NCBI RefSeq assembly: GCF_037055355.1
Contig: NZ_CP146350.1
Coordinates: 868,001-932,000 of the forward strand
Direction of reading: 5' to 3'
DNA: 64,000 nucleotides
Origin: Streptomyces sp. DG1A-41
GTDB lineage: Bacteria; Actinomycetota; Actinomycetes; Streptomycetales; Streptomycetaceae
Shown here piece after piece: positions 15,773 through 24,314 of this stretch. Within the stretch, counting starts at the first letter, position 1. Each line of letters starts with the position of its first letter. The translations under genes were made by a program, and so were the position numbers. The notes under the pieces were generated by a model, which had not been told where the DNA came from, did not search any database, and worked only from the letters and a program-made list of their open reading frames with translations.

Positions 15773-16861
15773 TCAGCTCCGCAGCGCGCCCAGGCGGCCT
15801 TCCAGCTGGCCGAGCAACTCGCCGAGCAGAGCGGCTAGTTCGCCCTGCTCGGGGGCGTCCAGGCCGGACAGGGCGGCGGTCTCGTAGGCGAGCTGGGCGG
15901 GCAGGACGCCGTCGACGAGTTCGCGTCCGGCGTCGGTGAGGCGGAGATGGGCGACACGACGGTCGCGGGTGTCGCCTCGGCGTTCGACCAGACCGCGTTC
16001 GGTCAGCTGCTTGAGGCGCTTGGTGACGGCGGCGCCCGAGGAGAAGGTCTCCCGGGCCAGCTCCCCGGGCGTCAGCTCGTGCCCGGTACGGCGCAGCGCG
16101 CCGAGCAGATCGAACTCGGCACGGCTGAGCCCCGCCCTGCGCAGGGGCGCGTCCTCGGCCTGCTGGAGGAGGGCGGCGCAACGGTTGATGCGCCCGATGA
16201 TCTCCATCGGCCCGGTGTCGAGCCCGGGGTGAACGGCCTGCCACTGCCGGACGACGGCGGAGACGGTATCGCGCTGCCGGGGGCCGACGGCTTCCTCACC
16301 CACGGCAGAGGCATCACCGGCCGCATCCCGTCCAGCCGCCGGGGCCGCACCATCTGGGCCTCCATCAGCCGCCGAAGCCTCATCAGCCGGGCGCCGGCCA
16401 GACTCATGGGCCTCGCCGCCGAAGCCTCCTGCCGCCGCAGGGGCGGCACCGCCCGGGCCGCCTCCGGCCGCAGAAGTCCCGCCGACCACATCACCTTCAG
16501 CCACAGGGGCGGCACCGCCGAAGACCCCTCCAGCCGCAGAAGTCCCGCCACGCAGGCCCCCTCCAGCCGCAGAAGTCCCGCCGCCCACATCACCTTCCAC
16601 CGCAGGGACCTCGCCGCCCGAGCCCCCTCCATCCGCCGGAGCGATCCCGCCGCCCGGCCCCCCTCCAGTCGTGGAACCCCTGCCACCTGAGCCCTCTCCA
16701 GCCGCCCGGGCCCGATGGGTCTCATCAGCCACCCGGCTGTCCCCCACCGGCTCCCCACCGGCCTCCGGCTTCCGGCCCGGCCCCGGTTCGGCCCCGGCCG
16801 CCGGCTCCTGGCCGCCCCCTGGCCCGCCCCCGTTGGGCGATGGTCCATCCGTCGCCGTCAT
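15773..16861 (-). CDS. MarR family regulator with long Gly/Ala-rich N-terminal extension
   Basis: A 362-aa protein. A normal MarR winged helix occupies about residues 195-362: GRINRCAALLQQAEDAPLRRAGLSRAEFDLLGALRRTG, the recognition helix SSGAAVTKRLKQLTERGLVERR, the wing DTRDRRVAHLRLTDAG, and a C-terminal dimer helix. Residues 1-190 are low-complexity and unlike other MarR proteins: degenerate repeats of the form GGxSAAGGG(P/L)xGGxxPA, with Gly, Ala, Pro, Glu and Asp only lightly interrupted, so presumably disordered. The ATG at 16861 overlaps the stop of the upstream FUSC gene (ATGA), so the start is supported by coupling; a shorter MarR from an internal start cannot be excluded. It probably represses its own operon through the palindrome at 18541-18560. 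Confidence 0.85.
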   Translation of the reverse strand: MTATDGPSPNGGGPGGGQEPAAGAEPGPGRKPEAGGEPVGDSRVADETHRARAAGEGSGGRGSTTGGGPGGGIAPADGGGSGGEVPAVEGDVGGGTSAAGGGLRGGTSAAGGVFGGAAPVAEGDVVGGTSAAGGGPGGAAPAAAGGFGGEAHESGRRPADEASAADGGPDGAAPAAGRDAAGDASAVGEEAVGPRQRDTVSAVVRQWQAVHPGLDTGPMEIIGRINRCAALLQQAEDAPLRRAGLSRAEFDLLGALRRTGHELTPGELARETFSSGAAVTKRLKQLTERGLVERRGDTRDRRVAHLRLTDAGRELVDGVLPAQLAYETAALSGLDAPEQGELAALLGELLGQLEGRLGALRS

Positions 16862-18522
16862 GGCCGTGCCTCCTCCGCCTCTGTGTCCGTGCCCCGGTCC
16901 GGGAGCAGCCCCTGGCGTCGTGCCGTCGCGGCGAGCGTACGGTGTCCGGACTGTTCGGTGAGTACGACCCGCTCCTGGGGCAGGGCGCGCTGCCACCATT
17001 CGCCGGCCGCGGCGTCGGCGGTGGCGCGCAGGTCGACCAGAGCGAGGGCGAGCCCGCGGCGGGCGGTCTCCAGGGCGGCGGCATCGGGGTCGGGCTCGGC
17101 CAGGAGGCGGGCGGCACGCTCGCGGGCACGGTCGGCGTCGGTCAGGGCGCGTTCGACGCGGTCGCCGGCACGCCGGTTGGTGACGGCCACGGCGGCGGCG
17201 AAGCCGACCAGGGCACCGACGACGGTGTCCACGACCCGCTCCGTCATCAGCTCGCCCGGCTTCTGGTACCCGGCGAACTCGGTGATGAGCAGCGCCATGG
17301 GGGTCACACAGACGCTGCCGAGCCAGTAGTTGCGGCTGATCAGCAGCTCGGCGCCGAAGCTGAACGCGAGGCAGCACAGCACGAGGACCGCCTGACCCAG
17401 GTGCGCGAGCGGTACGACGGCCGCGAAGACGAGCACTCCGACGACGTTGCCCACGACGCGCTGGACGGCCCGGCTCCAGGTCAGGGCGACGTTCGCCTGG
17501 TAGAGCGAGGCGGCGGTGACCAGGGCCCAGTAGGGGCGGCCGATGCCGAGGGCCAGGGAGGCGTAGCCGGCGAGCGCGCAGCCGAGCGCGGTGCGTACCG
17601 CGAGCGGGGTCAGCGGGCCCAGCCGTGCCCGGAGACCGCGGGCCGCGTCGCCACCGAGCGGTTCGTCCGCCGCCGCCCGCGGCAGCCCGGCCTGCGGGAC
17701 GGGACCGGTGCCGCGCAGCGCGCCCGCCCACGCCCTCAGACGGTCGGCGTCCGCCTCCGTCGGCGCGGCGAGGGCGACCTCGGCACGGACGACGAGCCGT
17801 TCGAGCGCGCGCCGGGTACGGGAACGGGCGCCGGTGGACAGCAGCGACTGCCAGGCGGCCTGTACGGCGGCGTAGCCCGCGGCGCGGGGCCGGGCCTGGC
17901 CCTCGCCGGTGCCGCCCGTCTCGGCGTACGCGGCGGCGGCCTTCAGCGCGGCGGCGGTCGCGCGGCGCTCCGGGCCGTGCGGGCGGACCAGCGCGGGCGC
18001 CATGCAGACCAGCCAGGCCCAGACACCCGTCGCGGCGGCCGGCGCCAGATGGCCGGGAACCTGAGCGAGGGTCTGCGGCACGAACAGGGATGCGGAGCTG
18101 ACGAACGTGAGGACGACATTGCCGGGCGCTCCGACACGGGTCGCGTCGCACAGCACCTTCTGCGCGGCGGCCAGCAGAGCGCCGACGGTGACCAGCACGA
18201 CGGCACTGCCGGTGAGCGAGGCCGCGACCAGGGCGGCGGCGAGCCCGCCGAGCATACCGAGCACCACCCACACCAGAGCCCGGGCCCGGGCGGCGTAGGG
18301 CCGGTTGTGGGCGTACAGCGCGCACAGGGATCCGGCCATCGTGTACATCGCCAGGTCGAGCCGGCCGAGCGCCAGCAGGATGAGGTTGGGCGGGGCGATC
18401 GCCGCGACCACGCTCAGCGCGGGTTTGAACCAGATGTCCGAGGGACGGCCGACGCGCAGCACGCCCGCCAGGGGGAGACGCCCGGCGGGCGGGGAGACGG
18501 GGGCGGGGGGCGCACTGCTCAT
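16858..18522 (-). CDS. FUSC family (aromatic acid exporter-like) membrane protein
   Basis: A 554-aa protein with two blocks of hydrophobic helices. The first (about residues 25-175) includes WFKPALSVVAAIAPPNLILLALGRLDLAMYTMAGSLCALYAHNRPYAARA. The second (about 310-460) includes RTALGCALAGYASLALGIGRPYWALVTAASLYQANVALTWSRAVQRVVGNVVGVLV. A cytosolic alpha-helical C-terminus follows. This is the fusaric-acid-resistance / YccS arrangement, linked to export of aromatic acids. It is first in an operon with a MarR regulator (4-nt ATGA overlap), the usual wiring for phenolic-acid-inducible efflux. It starts at ATG 18522; a 20-bp palindrome sits just upstream. Confidence 0.85.
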   Translation of the reverse strand: MSSAPPAPVSPPAGRLPLAGVLRVGRPSDIWFKPALSVVAAIAPPNLILLALGRLDLAMYTMAGSLCALYAHNRPYAARARALVWVVLGMLGGLAAALVAASLTGSAVVLVTVGALLAAAQKVLCDATRVGAPGNVVLTFVSSASLFVPQTLAQVPGHLAPAAATGVWAWLVCMAPALVRPHGPERRATAAALKAAAAYAETGGTGEGQARPRAAGYAAVQAAWQSLLSTGARSRTRRALERLVVRAEVALAAPTEADADRLRAWAGALRGTGPVPQAGLPRAAADEPLGGDAARGLRARLGPLTPLAVRTALGCALAGYASLALGIGRPYWALVTAASLYQANVALTWSRAVQRVVGNVVGVLVFAAVVPLAHLGQAVLVLCCLAFSFGAELLISRNYWLGSVCVTPMALLITEFAGYQKPGELMTERVVDTVVGALVGFAAAVAVTNRRAGDRVERALTDADRARERAARLLAEPDPDAAALETARRGLALALVDLRATADAAAGEWWQRALPQERVVLTEQSGHRTLAATARRQGLLPDRGTDTEAEEARP

Positions 18523-18540
18523 GGCAGGCAAGATTAACAG

Positions 18541-18560
18541 GTGTTTTACTCGTAAAACAC
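18541..18560. promoter_or_regulatory. Operator of the FUSC-MarR operon (perfect palindrome)
   Basis: GTGTTTTACTCGTAAAACAC: 9-bp perfect arms and a 2-nt centre, an AT-rich island in GC-rich DNA, starting 18 bp upstream of the FUSC start codon. Its size and position fit a MarR dimer site, and the cognate MarR is the second gene of the operon. Confidence 0.75.
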
Positions 18561-18672
18561 ACCCTCTCGCCTGGCGTGCTCCGTCGGATGCACCCCGTGT
18601 ACACCCTTGCGCTCGCGTGCGCGCCGCATGGCCCGGGCATCGAATGACCGACCGTCGAGCGGGGAGGTGCGC

Positions 18673-19230
18673 GTGCACGGACCGGCTTCGTCCGGCTGGC
18701 TGTTGGTGGCGCTCTGCGCGGTGACCGGCGCCTACTGCCTGGTGCGGATGCGCAGTGGCGCCGGGGAGCAGCGCGGCACCGCGGGCGGCGAGGCGCTGAT
18801 GGGCTTCGGAATGGCCGCGATGGCCGTGCCCGCGGCGGTGTTCACTCCGCCCTCGTGGGCTTGGCCCGTATACGCGGTGGTGTTCGGGGCGGCCGCAGTA
18901 CCCGCGCTGTGGGCGGCGCGGGCCGGCGCGCACCACCTCCACCACCTGGTGGGGGCCGGGGCCATGGTCTACATGTCCGTCGTCATGGCCGGCGCTCCCG
19001 CGCACGCGCACGATCAGGGGGGATCGGGGGTTCCGCTCCTGACGGGTGCGCTGTTGCTCTACTTCGCCGGATACGTGCTGCTGACCGGGGTCCGGCTGGT
19101 GCCGGTGGCCGCCGTGGCGGGAAGCGGGGCCGGGGACGACGGGGCCGGGTGGGGCGACCGGCCGGAGCTGGCGCGGGCCTGCCGGCTGTCCATGGGGATC
19201 GCCATGGTGGCGATGCTGCTGACGCTGTGA
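18673..19230 (+). CDS. DUF5134 domain membrane protein
   Basis: A 185-aa membrane protein starting at GTG 18673 with GGGGAGG 5-6 nt upstream. Five or so hydrophobic helices are visible, with conserved-looking HHLHHLVGAGAMVYM and the short loop APAHAHDQGG. The pattern fits DUF5134, an actinobacterial family of unknown function often found beside metallopeptidase or copper-related genes; here an M56-type peptidase gene follows by 99 bp. Histidine-rich helices could bind a metal, but this is only inference. Confidence 0.7.
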   Translation: MHGPASSGWLLVALCAVTGAYCLVRMRSGAGEQRGTAGGEALMGFGMAAMAVPAAVFTPPSWAWPVYAVVFGAAAVPALWAARAGAHHLHHLVGAGAMVYMSVVMAGAPAHAHDQGGSGVPLLTGALLLYFAGYVLLTGVRLVPVAAVAGSGAGDDGAGWGDRPELARACRLSMGIAMVAMLLTL

Positions 19231-19329
19231 GCGGGGCCGTCCCGGCACACCGTACGGATTCGTTGCCTGCGTCACTTCGGCGCCACAAGTCGTACCGCTG
19301 AGCGGCGCGTCACTCGTAGGCTGCGTCTC

Positions 19330-20264
19330 ATGATGCTCCCCGCGGCACTGTTGCTGCTCGGCGCCCTGACCGCAGTGGTCGCTCCCCGGCTGCTCGCCCG
19401 GGCGGACTGGCCGGATCGTGAGCCGGTGGTGGCGCTGTGGGTGTGGCAGTGCGTGGTGGCGGCCGTGCTGGTGTGCTGTGCGCTGTCGATGACGCTCAGC
19501 GCGGCGGCGGCCTGGCACGCGGTCGGCGGGCATGTCTTCGCGACGGCGCCGAGCCCGGTCGTCGAGGCCTACGCCCTCGGTACGGCGGGCCCTTGGGCGG
19601 CGGCCACCGCCGTGGCGCTGGCGGGCGGCGGGCTGTGGAGCGCGGCGATGCTGGTCCGCGAGATCGGCGGGGCGCGCGCCCGGCGCCGCCGTCGGCGTGC
19701 CGATCTGCTGGTCAGGGCGCCGCTGCTGCCGGGCGAGGTGGCTGTGTCCGGCCGGCTCGTCGTCCTGGAGAGCGAGCAGCCCGACGCCTGGTGGCAGCCC
19801 GGCACTCCGCCACAACTGGTCGTCACCACGGCCGCGTTGCGCCGGCTGAAGGGCCGGCAGCTGGACGCCGTGCTCGCCCACGAGCAGGGGCACGCCCGGG
19901 CCCGGCACGACTGGCTGCTGAACTGCTCCTCCGCACTGGCGGGTGGCTTTCCTCAGGTGCCGGTGTTCGCCGCGTTCCGTGACGAGATGCACCGCCTGGT
20001 CGAACTCGCCGCCGACGACACGGCGTCCCGCCGCTTCGGCCGCCTGACCACGGCCCTGGCCCTGGTCGAACTCAACGAGCACCGCGGCGTGTTCGGCCCC
20101 TGCCCCACACCGCAGGCCCACGTCCCGGCGCGGGTGCACCGGTTGCTCACTCCCCCGGACCGGCTGCCCCGGCACGCCGGCTGCGGCTGACGGCGGCGGC
20201 CGCACTGGTGCCCGTGGTGCCGGTGCTGGTGGCGTTCGTACCGGGGCTGCGAGCCCTGGGATAG
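19330..20264 (+). pseudogene. M56 family metallopeptidase, 3' end frameshifted
   Basis: A BlaR1/M56-type integral membrane zinc peptidase. It shows N-terminal TM segments (PAALLLLGALTAVVAPRLL and others), VVLESEQPDAWWQPGTPPQLVVTTAALRRL, and the zinc motif LAHEQGHARARHDWLL followed by ELAADDTASRR. The frame from ATG 19330 stops at 20190 after 286 aa (ending RLPRHAGCG). The expected last membrane helix, LTAAAALVPVVPVLVAFVPGLRALG, is encoded in the next frame and ends at TAG 20262-20264. One missing C around 20178 (GCCGG instead of GCCCGG) restores it. The product as written keeps the active site but lacks the C-terminal helix. This is either a real truncation or a sequence error. Confidence 0.78.
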
Positions 20265-20410
20265 CCGGGGCACCTGCTCCGGGGCCCGGTGGCGTCCGTG
20301 CTGATTTCGCGGGCGTCAGAGAGGCGTCAGGTGGCCGAAGTCTGCGGTCGAGGGCCGGAAGATCGTCACCGTACTGGATCCGGAGCCCCCGGTTCGGCGA
20401 GGATCGCAAT

Positions 20411-21103
20411 ATGCACACCCCGACCGTTGACTCCCCGCCCCGCCCGCAGCACCGCACCGCCGCCCGGTCGGCCGGCGTCCTGGCCCTGTGTTCCGCTCTG
20501 CTGCTGGCCCTCGTCGCGGCCAGATGGAGCCCGCTGATCAGCGCGGACGGGGACATCTCCGCCACGACTCACCGCTGGGCGGTCGAGGAATCCGGCATCA
20601 CCCAGGCGTGCCGCATCCTCACGGACTGGGTGTGGGATCCGTGGACCATGCGACTGCTGTGCGCGGTCGTCGTCGTGTGGCTGGTGGTGCGGTTCGCGGC
20701 GCGCTGGACGGCGGTGTGGCTGGCGCTGGCCGTCACGCTCGGCACGCTGTTCCAGCAGGCCCTGAAGGCGGTGGTGAACCGCCCCCGCCCGGTCTGGCCC
20801 GACCCCGTTGACTCGGCCCACTACTCGGCCTTCCCGTCGGGCCACGCCATGACCGCCACGGTCGTGTGCGGCCTCCTGCTGTGGCTCCTGCGCCGTCACG
20901 GCGTCGGCCGTGCCGTGTGGCGTACGGCCGTGACCGTGGCCGTCGTGTCCGTGGTCGGCGTGGGGCTGACCCGTGTCTGGCTGGGCGTCCACTGGCCGTC
21001 GGACGTGGTGGGCGGCTGGCTGCTGGGTGCGACGGTGGTGGCCCTGGCGGTGTGGGCGCACGAGCGCCGACAGCCGCGCTCCCACCCGGACACCGCCTCG
21101 TAG
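20411..21103 (+). CDS. PAP2 family phosphatase
   Basis: A 230-aa membrane phosphatase. The three PAP2 motifs are present: KAVVNRPRP (KxxxxxxRP), FPSGHAMT (PSGH) and TRVWLGVHWPSDVVGGW (SRxxxxxHxxxD type, with Thr in place of Ser). Five to six membrane helices are visible. Likely substrates are undecaprenyl pyrophosphate, phosphatidate or a similar lipid phosphate at the outer membrane face. It lies 9 bp upstream of a HAD hydrolase gene and is probably co-transcribed with it. Confidence 0.88.
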   Translation: MHTPTVDSPPRPQHRTAARSAGVLALCSALLLALVAARWSPLISADGDISATTHRWAVEESGITQACRILTDWVWDPWTMRLLCAVVVVWLVVRFAARWTAVWLALAVTLGTLFQQALKAVVNRPRPVWPDPVDSAHYSAFPSGHAMTATVVCGLLLWLLRRHGVGRAVWRTAVTVAVVSVVGVGLTRVWLGVHWPSDVVGGWLLGATVVALAVWAHERRQPRSHPDTAS

Positions 21104-21112
21104 GATCGCCCC

Positions 21113-21802
21113 ATGACGGCTGTGCTGTTCGACTTCTCCGGAACGCTCTTCCGTGTCGAGTCCACCGAGTCCTGGCTGCGCGGCGTCGTGGCCGATGCAG
21201 GAGTCCCCTTCACGGAGGCGGAGTTGACCGCCGCCGCGCGGGCGCTGGAGGCGGTCGGGGCGCTGCCGGGCGGGGGCGATCCCGCGCGGGTGCCGGAGGA
21301 ACTCGCCGACGCCTGGCTGATCCGGGACCAGAGCGCCGCACTGCACCGGGCCGCCTACACCGGCCTCTCCCGCCAGGTCACGCTGCCCGACCCGGCGTGG
21401 CACGACGCGCTGTACGACCGCCATATGGCACCGGCGGCATGGACCCCGTACCCGGACGCCGTCGAGGTGCTCCGCACACTGCGGGAGCGGGGCATCCCCG
21501 TCGGGGTGGTCAGCAACATCGGCTGGGACCTGCGCCCGGTGTTCCGCGAGCACGACCTGGACCGCTACATCGACGTGTACGTCCTGTCGTACGAGCACGG
21601 CATCCAGAAGCCCGACCCGCGGCTGTTCGCCACCGCCTGCGAGGCGCTCGGCGCCGATCCGCGCCGGACGCTCATGGTCGGCGACGACCGCAGGGCGGAC
21701 GGCGGGGCCACCGCCCTGGGCTGCGGGGTGCACTTCGTGGACCACCTGCCGGTGCCCGACCGGCCGGACGGGCTGCGGCCGGTCCTGGACCTGGTGGGCT
21801 GA
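21113..21802 (+). CDS. HAD-superfamily hydrolase (HAD-IA)
   Basis: A 229-aa haloacid-dehalogenase-like phosphatase. Motif I is VLFDFSGTLF (with DxSGT rather than DxDGT), motif II is GVVSNIGWDL, motif III lies around KPDPRLFATACEALG and motif IV is MVGDDRRADGGATALG. The Ser in motif I is unusual for a phosphatase but occurs in some HAD-IA subgroups. The cap region lies between residues 15 and 110. Substrate unknown. It follows the PAP2 gene closely. Confidence 0.85.
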   Translation: MTAVLFDFSGTLFRVESTESWLRGVVADAGVPFTEAELTAAARALEAVGALPGGGDPARVPEELADAWLIRDQSAALHRAAYTGLSRQVTLPDPAWHDALYDRHMAPAAWTPYPDAVEVLRTLRERGIPVGVVSNIGWDLRPVFREHDLDRYIDVYVLSYEHGIQKPDPRLFATACEALGADPRRTLMVGDDRRADGGATALGCGVHFVDHLPVPDRPDGLRPVLDLVG

Positions 21803-21912
21803 GGACCACCGGGTCACCTGCTCGCCCGCCTCGGGCGATCCCCCGCGTCGCCCGAGGCAGACGGCATCCCCGGCCTGGACCGAGCGGTCTGGCCGGACCC
21901 CTCCGAGTATAG

Positions 21913-21931
21913 TTGGCTGGCAGCCAGTCAA
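21913..21931. promoter_or_regulatory. Operator upstream of the tetR gene
   Basis: TTGGCTGGCAGCCAGTCAA: 9-bp arms with one mismatched pair around a central A, 15 bp before the ATG at 21947. It fits an autoregulatory TetR dimer site. Confidence 0.65.
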
Positions 21932-21946
21932 CGCAGGAGTTACAGC

Positions 21947-22633
21947 ATGTCCCCGCGCAGCGCCTCGGTCAATGAAGAGTTGCGGAGGCGTTCGAAGGAG
22001 CGGCTTCTCCAGGCGGCGGTCGAACTGGTCGACGAGCGCGGCTTCGAGGCCACGACGCTCGGCGACATCGCCGACCGGGCGGGCTCGGCCCGCGGACTGG
22101 TCTCGTACTACTTCCCGGGCAAGCGCCAGCTCGTGCAGTCCGCCGTGCACCGGCTGATGCACCGCACGCTGGAGGAGGCGCTGGAGCGCGAACCGCGTGC
22201 CGAGGACGGCCGGGAGCGGATGGCTCGGGCCATCGACGCGATCCTGGGCCTGGCCGGGGACCGGCCCGTGCTGATGCGCCAGCACATGGCCGGACTGTTG
22301 CAGGCCGAGGGCTTCGTGCCCTGCCCGGAACAGCGGCGCCTGGCCGAACTGCTGCGGGACACCGTCGCCCGGCACGGGTCGCGGGACGTCGACAGCGACT
22401 ACCCGATGCTGCGCGCCCTGCTGATGGGCGCCGTGTACGCCGCCCTGGTGCCGGGGGTGCCGATGCCGGTCCCGGTGCTGCGGGCCGAGTTGTTCAAGCG
22501 CTACCGGCTCGACTGGGAGCTGGGAGTCCCGCCGGAGACCGGAGCCTCCGGCGGGAGGAGTGACAGGGATCTGTCACGGTTCTTCGCCACCGGGGCCGCA
22601 CCTGAGTGCGACCCGCAGGATCAGTCGAAGTAG
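21947..22633 (+). CDS. TetR family transcriptional regulator
   Basis: A 228-aa TetR protein. The N-terminal HTH reads KERLLQAAVELVDERGFEATTLGDIADRAGSARGLVSYYFPGKRQLVQSAVH. The C-terminal ligand domain is all helical with MRQHMAGLLQAEGFVPCPEQRRLAELLRDTV. A 19-bp palindrome directly upstream suggests autorepression. The stop overlaps the 3' end of the convergent LVIVD-repeat gene by 13 bp. Ligand and other targets are unknown. Confidence 0.9.
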   Translation: MSPRSASVNEELRRRSKERLLQAAVELVDERGFEATTLGDIADRAGSARGLVSYYFPGKRQLVQSAVHRLMHRTLEEALEREPRAEDGRERMARAIDAILGLAGDRPVLMRQHMAGLLQAEGFVPCPEQRRLAELLRDTVARHGSRDVDSDYPMLRALLMGAVYAALVPGVPMPVPVLRAELFKRYRLDWELGVPPETGASGGRSDRDLSRFFATGAAPECDPQDQSK

Positions 22634-24123
22634 TCCGGCTGCGTCTGCACGTTAAGCTCACGCAGGTGGACCCACCGTGCCGGGTCCGTGCGCCGGTCCT
22701 TGATCTTCAGGACGTCGAAGCCCTTGGTGATCTCGTTCGAGTAGATGTAGCCGTTGTAGTAGTACGCCGACCACGAGCCTCCGAAGGTCAGCCGGTCGGT
22801 GCCCAGCGGACCGCGTTCGAAGTAGGCGATCTCCTTCGGCTTCGACGAGTCGGTGAAGTCCCAGACGGAGACGCCGCCCTGGTACCAGGCCTGGACCATG
22901 AGGTCCTTGCCCTCGACCGGGATCAGCGAGCCGTTGTGGGCCACGCAGTTCTCGGTGTCCGCCTGGTGGCGGGGGATCTTGAAGTAGCTGCGGAAGACGA
23001 GCTTGCGCTTGTCGCCCTTGCCGACGACGTCGTAGATGCCGTCGGCGCCGCGGTTCGGCCCGGTCGCCGCGTTGCAGGTGGCCCCGCTGCCGCCGCCCAG
23101 CTCGTCGGTGAACACGACCTTGTCGGCCTTCTGGTTGAAGGTCGCCGAGTGCCAGAAGGCGAAGTTGACGTTGTCCTGCACCTGGTCGATGACCTTCGGG
23201 TGCTCCGGGTCCTTGATGGAGAACAGGATGCCGTCGCCCATGCAGGCGCCCGCGGCCAGGTCCTTGGAGGGCAGCACGGTGATGTCGTGGCAGCCGGTGG
23301 TCTTGGACACGCCCGGGTTGGTGGGCCCGCCCGGGTTGCCGCCGCCGTCCGGCCCCTCACCGGGGAACAGCACGGGGAAGCCCACGACCGCCGCCTTCTC
23401 GGGGGCGTTGCGCGGCACCTTGATGACGGAGATGCCGTCGTGCGGCGGTTGGCAGTCCGGGTAGGTGGCGTTCGGCGAGTACGAGGAGACGTAGACGTAG
23501 ACGTTGCGGCGCTCGGGCACCAGCGTGTGGGTGTGCGAGCCGCAGGCGGTCTCGACGGCGGCGACGTACCTCGGATTCCGCTTGTCGCTGATGTCGAAGA
23601 CCTTCATGCCCTCCCACGAGGACTTCTCGGTCGCCGGCTGCGTGGTGCTGGTGCAACTGCTGTCGCTGCGCGAGGAGTCGGTGGACAGGAACAGCAGGTT
23701 GCCGGAGACGGAGATGTCGTTCTGGGAGCCCGGGCACAGCACCTGGGCGACCGTCTTCGGGGATTTCGGGTTGCTGATGTCGAAGATGCGGAAGCCGTCG
23801 TAGTTGCCTGCGAAGGCGTACCTGCCCTGGAAGGCCAGGTCCGAGTTGGTTCCGGGCAGCACGTCCTTGGGGATGTTGGCGACGTGCTCGATGTTGGCGG
23901 AGTGGACGATCTCGTCCTGGCCGGGTATCTCGCCGTTCTCGATGGCCTCGCGCGCCTCGGCCTGCGCACTCTTGGAGACCTCCTTCGGCTTGGGCGGGGC
24001 GTCCCCGGGGTCGGGGGTGGCTCCTGCCGGCGCAGCCACGAGGAGCGCGGCCAGCAGTCCGCCGGCCATCGCGCCCACCCCGAGGCGTCTGCGGCGTGTT
24101 CTGCGGTCGTTCAACAGGTTCAC
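22621..24123 (-). CDS. Secreted LVIVD-repeat beta-propeller-like protein
   Basis: A 500-aa protein starting at GTG 24123 with GGGAGGAAAAACA upstream. It has an arginine-rich N-terminus and hydrophobic core (RRRRLGVGAMAGGLLAALLVAAPAGA) that form a signal peptide, possibly Tat. The mature part has LVIVD-type repeats such as YAFAGNYDGFRIFDISNPKSPKTVAQ, EGMKVFDISDKRNPRYVAAVETACGSHTHTLV and GGVSVWDFTDSSKPKEIAYFERG, which usually build a beta-propeller. Conserved CGSHTHT, GCHDITV and CVAHNGS suggest a metal-bound or active cluster. Function unknown; an extracellular scaffold or enzyme is likely. Confidence 0.82.
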   Translation of the reverse strand: MNLLNDRRTRRRRLGVGAMAGGLLAALLVAAPAGATPDPGDAPPKPKEVSKSAQAEAREAIENGEIPGQDEIVHSANIEHVANIPKDVLPGTNSDLAFQGRYAFAGNYDGFRIFDISNPKSPKTVAQVLCPGSQNDISVSGNLLFLSTDSSRSDSSCTSTTQPATEKSSWEGMKVFDISDKRNPRYVAAVETACGSHTHTLVPERRNVYVYVSSYSPNATYPDCQPPHDGISVIKVPRNAPEKAAVVGFPVLFPGEGPDGGGNPGGPTNPGVSKTTGCHDITVLPSKDLAAGACMGDGILFSIKDPEHPKVIDQVQDNVNFAFWHSATFNQKADKVVFTDELGGGSGATCNAATGPNRGADGIYDVVGKGDKRKLVFRSYFKIPRHQADTENCVAHNGSLIPVEGKDLMVQAWYQGGVSVWDFTDSSKPKEIAYFERGPLGTDRLTFGGSWSAYYYNGYIYSNEITKGFDVLKIKDRRTDPARWVHLRELNVQTQPDYFD

Positions 24124-24314
24124 TGTTTTTCCTCCCTGGTTCCGTTCCCTTCGGAACGGTTCACGCACCACGCAGTATCGTCCTCGCCATGCACATACCA
24201 ACAGGCGGCAACAGGATCTTAAAGAAGTCGCTCGGTCAATGACCCGCGAAGCATGCCCGAATGGCCGTAAGCATCACCAGGTGTCCACCAACACGCCTGC
24301 CACAGGAGGTCGTT

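Noticed and set aside
16862..18640. Continuation of the MarR frame upstream of 16861 (955-residue open frame)
   Set aside because: It overlaps the FUSC gene in another frame. The ATGA overlap at 16858-16861 marks the real MarR start.
18523..20565. N-terminal extension of the FUSC frame to 20565
   Set aside because: It is antisense to DUF5134 and M56 and Pro/Arg/His-rich. FUSC homology starts after ATG 18522.
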